This document shows positions 55,914-64,000 of a stretch of DNA of 64,000 bases, in pieces. Under the pieces are notes generated by a model that worked only from the letters and a program-made list of their open reading frames with translations, was not told the DNA's origin and did not search any database. The translations under genes and the position numbers were made by a program. Positions within the stretch are counted from its first letter, which is position 1. Every line of letters starts with the position of its first letter. The DNA is from Isoetes taiwanensis. Its lineage: Eukaryota; Streptophyta; Lycopodiopsida; Isoetales; Isoetaceae. The stretch covers positions 7,499,891 to 7,563,890 of the forward strand of contig JAJEKV010000035.1 of the NCBI GenBank assembly GCA_021234155.1. The letters are read 5' to 3'.

Positions 55914-56290
55914 TGTAGCTACATGATCATGTTATGATTGTGAAGTTACATATGATATATTTTAGTACTCAATGAAAATTTACATGAAGGAAGGATGAAG
56001 TTATTTAATCATGTATATTTCGATGTTGCAGATGAGCAAATCATGTTGAAGATAGACCTATAATTGTACAAGGACTGAAGGAAGTAATTAACCAATTTAT
56101 TATCTAGGAACCCCCGTGTATTATGGCCACAATGGTTTGATAACTTAGAAGACAAGAACCGTGTATAGACTTTTACATTCTATGAATGGTGAGTTGCAAG
56201 GATTTATAAGCAGCAAAATATACAGATACAACACATAGAGAGCGGTCGAATCAAACTTCGCCATCTTTGGGAACCTGAAATGATAAAAAA
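55914..56290 (+). repeat. 3' LTR of Copia element, probably truncated
   Basis: Same order as 49104-50080 without the solo LTR. Similarity fades after gggaacctgaaatgataaaa. Confidence 0.65.
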
Positions 56291-57698
56291 ATTGTCAATT
56301 TCAGATATCGTTCATAGATTGTCGTTGTTCTAATAAGTATTTCAAGGGAAAGTGCATGTATAGACTTTGACATTAAGTATTAGCATATGCATCTTTGTCT
56401 TGGTAACTAAGAGGTACTTTCAAGAGCTTATCATAGAGGCCATGGCATGCACGAAGATGACATTCCCAACTGGGATGCCAAATAGCATTCTAATCTATTT
56501 TGCAAGCCCAATTTCAAAACCTAGATCATTCTGCCGAATATTCATGATAACCATCATTAACCACCCATCCGTTCAACACCATCTCTAATTAATAATAAGT
56601 TAGTCTCGAGCTTGCCAAACCTTTGCTCACGGACAATGAATTTAGCAAAAAAATTATTTTGTTTCCTCAACACTAATATTTTCAATTTGATGGAACCAAT
56701 CTCAAATTAATATAGGCAGGTAAGAGAGTATTAGAGGATATAGCTCAGGATAGAGGGATGATCAGACACACAATTCCTCCATCCCATAAGAGACGAATTA
56801 GCTACTGACAGACAAAAAACATGAATTAGACCAAGATGTGATTATAGTCCTAGACTTTTTTTTTCTTCCAGATTGAGGCAATATTTTTTCCAGTGTATAT
56901 ATTATTGTAACTGGGATTTTCGAAGGCCAATACATGACAACAACTAGAACAATAAGAGACTTGCTATCTGCTACTCAACCCCTGTTAATGCTATTAATAT
57001 CAAATCGAAATTTTTGTGCAAAGCGAGCATTCATGCATTGCATGCATCACATGCAACTAATTTGTTTGAGAAACATGGTTATTCATCGACTTCTCATTGA
57101 CACTTTCTCGTCTCTCAACAATACCCTTGATTCCTTACTTTTATCTCATGCATGGGGAGGAGCTTTTCCCTGCATGGGTTGACCTTTCTTGGCATTCATA
57201 TACCTATTTTTTAACCTCTTCTATCTTAGCCTTATTTGTCCCACATGGGACAATCCTTTGACCTTCGTCTTGAATCTAGTTTTATAATCTAAAGTTCTTT
57301 GGTTGCCATGATGTTGTTGTATTTTGTGAGCCGAAGCACAAGAATGCTATCGATTCAAGTATTGGATTGGGATTCTCGTGCAAAGTGAGCATCCATGCTT
57401 GTATGCAATTTCAGATGGCAAATTTATCTGGAAGATCATTACTTATTGCAAGGTTCTTCATCGGTGCTTTCTCATATCTCAGCAGCAGCCTTGATTCTGA
57501 CCCACGCTCCCTCTCTTAAATTTTGTAGAATCATGTAAATGTTTTTTTTCAATTGTTGTCATTTGGCCTGCATGACCATCCCCTCCATTTTGAAAACGCT
57601 TTGTGGCATGGCATGCATGGACAACCCCTCCCTTTTGCGGGTTTTTATTTTCTTATCATTATGTTCCAGTGTTGGTGTTGGTGATGTGTTGTTTTTTT
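56291..57698. other. No gene seen
   Basis: AT-rich. A phrase with catgcatgg, acttctcattgacactttctc and cttgattc recurs twice in diverged form (about 57010-57180 and 57390-57620). Confidence 0.4.
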
Positions 57699-58147
57699 CA
57701 TATAACAACCAACATATAACTACCATTAATATTGATTAATACAAACCATTACATCTAAAACTTTTAAATTAATATTCCCCTGATATCCCTTTTGGTTTGG
57801 GTGCATATTCACACGGAGGGTGACTCCGGGCATCCAGAGCTATCGGATGGGCATATATGCCCTTTATTCCTTGATCTAGACCGTAGATAGCAATTCTCAT
57901 TTGTGGGCTATGCCAGTTTTGGTATATCGTATAATGAGGTTTGCAAAATACTATAAAATGTACTATATGGTGTTGATTTTGTACATGTATTATATGATTT
58001 TAGGGGCTCTCACTGCTTTACGTCAACCACCGTGTGAATATGCACCCAAACCAAAAGGGGTTTCAGGGGGATTTTAATTTAGAAGTTTTAGATGTAATGG
58101 TTTGTGTTGATTAATATTAATGGTAGTTATATGTTGGTTGTTATATG
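57699..58147. mobile_element. Foldback element, arms about 160 bp
   Basis: Left end catataacaaccaacatat and right end atatgttggttgttatatg are inverse. The arms also share attaatattgattaa and ttggtttgggtgcatattcacac. It is a diverged relative of 36558-37148, with an oligo-T/oligo-A at the outer edges. Confidence 0.87.
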
Positions 58148-60245
58148 AAAAAAAAAATTGGCTGAAACATTTGGAAGTGCCATCTTATCAGAAACATCCA
58201 CAGCTTCTGCTAAAGAGCCATATTTAGTATACACATGAATAAGAGTGTTGCGCACAAAAAAGATCATCGTCAACTCACAATTTACAAGTTTAGACTGTAT
58301 CTCTGTCCTTCGATTTTTCAATTGGCAGTTAAGAACAAGCCTTTTACCATGGCAAGCATTCATAACCATATGGGACATATGTAGAACATGTTTAATTTCA
58401 TAAATAGGAAGCAACAATGCAAAAATAATGGCAACAACAAATGAGATCATAACTAGCACTGGCATCTGCGGAGACCAAAAATATTCATAGGATCAAAGAG
58501 GAAATATGATTTAAAATCATAATGTGTCTCTTTTTGAGGTGCCAAGATTGCAAATTTTTCCATCTAAAGAATTATGCCATGGCAGTCTTACATCAGTGTT
58601 ACACCAATCTTGGCCAATTCCTAATGTTGTAAACAACGAAATAAGACATGGAGTAAAGAGAATACAAACAAGGTTCGTATATGTGTTGCTTTTGTGGAAG
58701 CTTTACCGATTGCAAATTAAAATGGAATTGCTTACTCACATATGATTATAGTGGATGAAATTTGAAAACCCTGCTTTGCCATAGTGGACAAATTTGAAAA
58801 CTCTTGCTCTGCTATAAGATCATATAAGAAACAAACTGGATTATACTTCGCCATATGCAACAGACACTGACCTGCACAAATCGGCCTATTTGCAAAGAAG
58901 ATTGGCCCTATTTGCAGAAAAGGTATCAACCCATCTTGGACAACTGGACTGCAGAAATCGCCTAGCTCTTTGCTGTTTTGTAAATCCTAATTTGCAGATG
59001 ATCAAATACAACTGAAAAAACCAGATCTGAGAAAAGCACTAGAAGCAGAAGAAAGATCGGACCTATTTGCAGAAAAGATAGCCCAATCAACCCATCTTGA
59101 ACAACCGGACTGCAGAAATCGCATAGCTTTTTGCTGTTTTGTAAATCTAGTTTGCAGATGATCAGATACAACTGAAAAAACTAGATCTGAGAAAAGCGCC
59201 AGAAGCAGAAGAGCAGTTTGCGAATTGGATCTGGCAAGCAAAAAGTGGATCGAACACAAAACATTCTACTGTCATACTTGGGTTACAATGGCATAGCCAG
59301 ATTATACAGAAGCATATTCTTCCTCTAAGCTTGATCATCCAATTGGGGATCAGTCTTAAGCTGTGAAATTTATTGTTTGCCCTAGCAATCCGCCATAGCT
59401 ACCAGTTTCGGAATGGGGGCCTCTCGTCGTCACCCTACACATCAGAAACTAAAGGGCCAAATATCTAACATAATAAAATTAGAAAAAACACTATGGTCCA
59501 GCCTGTGAACATATAGATAAATTAATCACGACCATACTATTCTGCCTCTCATAAAAAATCAATGGCTAAGAAATGGAGCACTCTAGAAATGCTATTTAGT
59601 AGACCTAGTAAATACGACAACAAAATCATAGAAAAACCTTAGTAGATATTAGTGACTCGCGACGTCAACTTCTTCTTTTACCGTGGGATATTTTTATGGG
59701 AGTAATTTTAAAAGCCTTTTGTTTTGTCCACGCCCCTTGTCGAGGGCTTATCACTAAATTTTTCTTTGAAACTCTAAAGGGCAAGATTTTCTAATCCCGA
59801 CAATAAGCTCTCGGCAGGTACACTACCTAACATCTGTAGAAATTCCATTTTGGGGATTCAGGTTGATATAACTAGATATTATTTGTAGTTTTTTTTTTTT
59901 TTTTTTTTAATATATGTGGGTAGCTTGCAAAGTGCAGGTATCCTCTCTAAACCATTGTAGAAAAAAACTGATGGGATGAATGAAAACCCTATTTGATAGG
60001 ATGTGTTATATATATCTTGTGAGCCGAAGCACAAGAATGCATACTTAAGGGCTTCTTTGAATGTTTTCTCTCTGGACCAATTCATGTCTCACATAGACTA
60101 TATAGATAGCATCTGCGTTCACAAGCCTCATTGATATTGCTCCCTTTTTTGAGGAAATGCTCTGCTTGTAAGGAAAGAAATGCATAACCACATAGCTGCA
60201 TGTAGCTTGGCTAATAATTTATTTCTATCATTTTCAGCTGACTTA
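58148..60245. other. No gene seen; one tandem duplication
   Basis: A 161-bp tandem duplication covers about 58928-59235 (aacccatcttg.acaac.gg, gcagatgatca.atacaactg). A run of about 20 T at 59886-59909 could be a minus-strand retro tail but no retro sequence is recognised beside it. Confidence 0.5.
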
Positions 60246-61557
60246 AATATGTAGCATAATAACATGGGGTTTTCTTTGTGTTTTTGTACGCTTTTCACTA
60301 AGGTTTTCCTATGATTTCGTGATGTATTCAAATGGATGTACTAATGCGTACATCTAGAGTGCACCATTTCTGAGCCATTGATTTTAACCCCTTTTTTTTT
60401 TCAATGGTCAACAACCAATGGCTCACAACAAAAGCCCTTTTTTTGTGCGTGTGGTGCATAATGGTCAACAACCAATGGCTCACAACAAAAGCCCTTTTTT
60501 GTGCGTGTGGTGCATAATGGTCAACAACCAATGGCTCACAACAAAAGCCCTCTTTTTGTGCATGTGGTGCATAATGGGCACATGAAGGGCTTGAAGGGCG
60601 CATGTAGTGCAGTTTCCCCGCCGGCAACACATTTCTTATCATAACTTTTGATCCAGAGCTCTGTTTCAGATGATTTTTATTGCGTTGGAAAGCTCTTTCC
60701 GAGATCTTTTTGATAGTGTATGATATGGATATGTTTGGTTAAGTTATCTATGCTAAAACAGCAATTTTTCGACCGGGTTTGGTAGGCTTTCACATCCTAC
60801 CAGCTGATTAATACAGGATTGCGCTATTGGATATTGTTTTATGGCTCATTCCGAATGAAGCTTGCGAAAAATTACCATGCATTTTTAGATTTTGAGGCAG
60901 TTATTAAGCAAATTCCAAGGCTTCTAGATCCTTGTGCTAACAAGCAGAAAAGTTTCCCACTTTGGTTTCTCACCACAAGAATCCATGGAGGCCAAAGGCT
61001 GCTGTTAAATTCCAGTTGAAAAATGTTTGTGTATGGGTGTTGCAAACTTTATGACTTTCAGAATAATGGGATCAATCTGCTCTATCTTTATGGTAACTCT
61101 TACTTATGTTCTATTTGTTTTATTGTGATGAAATTCAAATTCTATTGGTGAATTCTAGTTTTTTTTCTGGTTTGAATTCTAAAATTTTTGTCACACGGGG
61201 GGGGGGGGGGGGGACGTCCCTAAGGCCCCGAAGGGGCCAAAAATTTTTTTTTGCAACACAAACCATTAACATCTAACATATAAAAATTAAATCCCCCAAC
61301 ACATAACAACCATTGACATTAACAACCAACACATAACTACCATTGACATTAATTAACACAACCATTGGGTCCAACACATTTAAATTAAAATCTCCCTTAA
61401 ACCCCCTTTGGTTTGAGTGCATATTCACACGGGGGGTGACTCCGGGCAACGAGAGCTGTTGGATAGGCATATTCACCCCTTATTCCTTAATCTACACTGT
61501 ACGTAAAGTTCCTCGTTTGTGGGGTATGCAAGTACAAAATTTGCTATACTGTATAAC
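60246..61557. mobile_element. Partial second copy of the 35.5-37.1 kb element, loop inverted
   Basis: Near-identical to 35549-36730. After the left foldback arm (at about 61430) the sequence matches the reverse complement of 36831-36965, so the central loop is flipped relative to the first copy. The match stops at about 61557 and the right arm is missing. It includes the same three 60-bp tandem units and the same G-run. Confidence 0.88.
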
Positions 61558-62902
61558 ACATACCATAACACAAACAATACCAAAAGGCGGATTCCTCACT
61601 AACGATGCTGCAATGACTTATCTAATGCTTAGAACTGCTAGCGAGCAAAGAAGCCATAATTGACATTACAAAAACCATGAGGAGCACAAAATAGAGAGGA
61701 TGATTTCGTTATTTTGTCATTGTTTTTAAAAATGTTTATAACTTTTCGGTCACTTTTTGGCATTTGTTTTGCATTTTAATGGGCATTTTCTTATTTTCCG
61801 GTCATTTTTGGGTTTGGGGGAGAGGGGGAAGGGGCAAATAAGAAAGGGTCTCATTGCTTCACTATCTACGAACATATTGGGAGTAAAGACTGGAATGCCC
61901 ATCTAGTGACAACTCATCTAATTCTATTAAGTTAACCACCTGAAAGATGCTCAAGTTTAATAGTCATGAGATTAACTAGAATATATATGGTTCTAATAAA
62001 AAACAATTATATAGAATCAACCTACCTCAACCATTAGATCTAAACCTACTGATGCAGCAATTTTGACTAGTGAACTTGTTCTTGTATTATTAATGTCAAT
62101 TGTTTGATTAATCACAGAAATAATATAATGTATATAACTACCTTTCTTGAGCACAATATGGACTAATGTGATGGCAAAAGCACCAGTTTTCCTTGTTTCT
62201 GCAATTTTAAAGATGTGACTGACAAGTAAGATAAAAATTTAGTTGGGACATTGCCTTTTAAGATAACGCTCTATCATCTACCTGCCTAGGATGGATGATC
62301 CAGTCTTTCTAAAGAACATGCACATCTACACACGTGTAACATTAACTTTTAAAATTAGCACAGCTCCATGGTCAGGGGCAAACAGATTCTAGCATTTTGA
62401 TAGATTGCCATCTTCTCTGTTTGGTCCACAGTAGCCTCTTTGGATCGGCACAAGCAGATCTAGTACATTTATCTTCCAAGACTAGGAGGATCTCCAAAGT
62501 GCCCTAGACCTGCAAGTTTAATGGTTCCCACCTACACTTCTTGACCAGGTGCAAACTATGCATTTTGAGGGGGATGATGGCCACATCTATGACTGCATCT
62601 ATGGTGAGATGGACACAATTGTTATAGTTAATATAGGCCTTGTTTCCAGACTCTGATGGCCAGTATATGGGAACAAGTGATGCTTTAGCCAGACATTAGA
62701 ATCAGAGTTACAGCCACAGAAGCAGCATTTTATTGAGGTGGGAGTGCAAACATTGGAAAGGGCACTGAGTCAGAGATGGTGGAGATAATCCGACGATGGT
62801 GTAGATGCTTCAAGCTTCGAGGCTCAAGTTTTGAGCTATGGCGGTTTCGAGCTTCAGGTTTCAACTATGGCGATTCTTCAGTTATGGCCGATGACACTTC
62901 AA
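61558..62902. other. No gene seen
   Basis: AT-rich first half. Near 62770-62900 there are repeated gctatggcg/gagcttcagg phrases. No domain recognised. Confidence 0.4.
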
Positions 62903-64000
62903 CCATGTGTTCTTGCCTATCCCTGGAAGGTGTTGCCTCATGGGAAGGCAAGCAAACTTCTTAGTATCCTGTAGGTATTCATGTCTCGACTTCTGATGCT
63001 TGGGATGTTATAATAGGGGGGTTGCGAACGCATCTTTTTTGGTGGGATGCTGCTAAACTCTCTATGTCTAGAAGGGTAATAGTTGCTAAGCATGTCTTAA
63101 GCAACATGCATGTCTATATGGCTTATGTCGTTCTTGCTTTCCAATCAAAGTTTCAGGAGATTGTGGGTGTTATCACAAACTTTATTTGGGGAGGAAATGA
63201 AGCAGGGATTGTGGTAAAGATTGCATGGTCTAAGTATATAAAACCTAAGTTTGTTGGAGGTTTGGGCATGATAGATATCCATTTGCAGAGTAAGTTTATC
63301 ATCTCAAATTTCATTTGGAGGCTTCTCGTGGGTATGGATGATTCTCCTGGGTTATTACCTATTGCACAGGCTCTTACTCACTGTATTCCTTTTGGTAAAA
63401 TCATACTTAAATCTGTTCTTCCATGGGGTCTATTCTATGAGTTGCGGCCTTATCATAATGTTTCTCCATTTTTAAAGGGATTGTTAGATTCCTGGCACAT
63501 AGTTAAAATGTTACTTTACATCAGTCCAACTGCTTGTGCTCAACTGAATGCACCTTGTTGGTGGATCCCCATGGCAGACAATGCACCACTTTGCTTTACA
63601 GTGCACCCATTGACTCAACGGCGTTGGAAAGTGGCAGGAATCTTAACAATTGCAACATGGTATGACTCAGACTAGATGTTGTCATGGGAGGCAATTCAGT
63701 TAAAGTTATTATTCGGGCAGTGGGACAGAGCTCTTTGGCAAAAAGTTGTTCACTATGATTATTCTACCATAGTAAAAGGTATTTTGGTATGAGTTTGTCA
63801 TGAGGAGGTTAAAGAGTGCAAACTTGTGAACTCTATGTATAAGTTGTTGCTTGATATTGATATACTTCCTCCTTCTAATAAGTGGCCCCTTCAACTCCTT
63901 CATCTTCAATGGCAGCAGATGTAGCCTTGGGCATGGGATAAGCTACTTCATCCTAAAGTGGCAGATTCTTCATAGATGTCTTCGGGTTAACATGCTTGTC
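62903..64000 (+). mobile_element. Second copy of the LINE 3' part at 45.75-46.87 kb, runs off the window
   Basis: Starts abruptly at accatgtgttcttgcc and is about 98-99 % identical by eye to 45748-46840. It reads the post-RT segment (WGGNEAGIVVKIAW). It shares disabling TAGs with the other copy (63672-63675, 63922-63924 and 63974-63976 regions), but has 12 bases near 63505 that the other copy lacks. Hence both descend from an already dead copy. Confidence 0.9.

Larger units (their letters stand above)
49104..56290 (+). mobile_element. Decayed Ty1/Copia element with nested insertions
   Basis: Plus-strand order: LTR, tRNA-Met primer site, gag with CCHC, GAG-pre-integrase, integrase, RT, RNase H, purine tract, LTR. 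Nested in it are a solo LTR (49326-49902) and three RTE-like LINE pieces. The two LTRs are recognisable but diverged, and the right one seems shortened. Confidence 0.88.

Noticed and set aside
59886-59909. Oligo-T run as the tail of a processed retrocopy on the minus strand
   Set aside because: No gene-like or retroelement sequence and no flanking duplication could be recognised next to it.
1-64000. tRNA or rRNA genes
   Set aside because: No cloverleaf-type or ribosomal sequence was noticed on either strand; the tRNA-Met-like matches are 12-base primer sites only.

Overview
This window looks like nuclear DNA from a land plant with a large, transposon-filled genome. A fern is my best guess, and other seed-free plants are possible. 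The reasons are plant-type spliced genes with GT-AG introns, plant chromovirus, Copia and L1-type LINE elements, and a Replitron-like HUH protein. Almost all of the 64 kb is mobile DNA in several ages and nesting levels. Only one host gene, a two-exon kinase-like gene at 28.7-30.2 kb, looks intact.

Layout. 0-1.4 kb: decayed Replitron-like HUH endonuclease gene (minus strand, runs off the left edge). 3.8-4.1 kb and 24.5-25.2 kb: two halves of a decayed ferrochelatase gene, pushed 20 kb apart by a LINE (4086-24094, 17-bp target duplication, poly(A)). That LINE was itself hit by a 13.35-kb Ty3/Gypsy chromovirus (4684-18035, minus strand) and by a 456-bp TRIM element. The chromovirus was in turn hit by a 555-bp MITE. 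25.8-26.3 kb: PIG-X exon fragments. 26.6-28.6 kb: GC-rich inverted-repeat region. 30.3-38 kb: small inverted-repeat elements, a degenerate solo LTR, a LINE tail and a 1.6-kb foldback-type insertion. 38-42 kb: eroded Gypsy with a hAT-like insertion. 42.7-49.1 kb: two decayed LINEs of different families. 49.1-56.3 kb: eroded Copia element carrying a solo LTR and three LINE pieces. 57.7-64 kb: another foldback element, a partial second copy of the 35.5-37 kb block, and a second copy of the LINE 3' part seen at 45.7-47 kb.

The main discovery candidate is the chromovirus. Besides gag-pol with a C-terminal chromodomain, it has about 4.4 kb between its 5' LTR and gag. That interval carries a histone H3-like gene: its first ten codons give Met plus the exact first nine residues of the H3 tail (K4 and K9 included, S10 replaced by Ala). 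A long charged linker follows, then an H3 histone fold. Next comes an unknown reading frame with a strongly acidic N-terminal part. Three copies of a 67-bp near-perfect palindrome flank these extra genes. A retrotransposon that encodes both an H3-tail look-alike and a chromodomain of the type that reads H3 tails suggests a self-made chromatin tether or cargo-packaging system. That function is inference; the reading frames and motifs are seen directly.

The copy shown here is dead: frameshifts, an in-frame TAG and TAA, and the MITE interrupt it. The system would have to be studied in younger family members.
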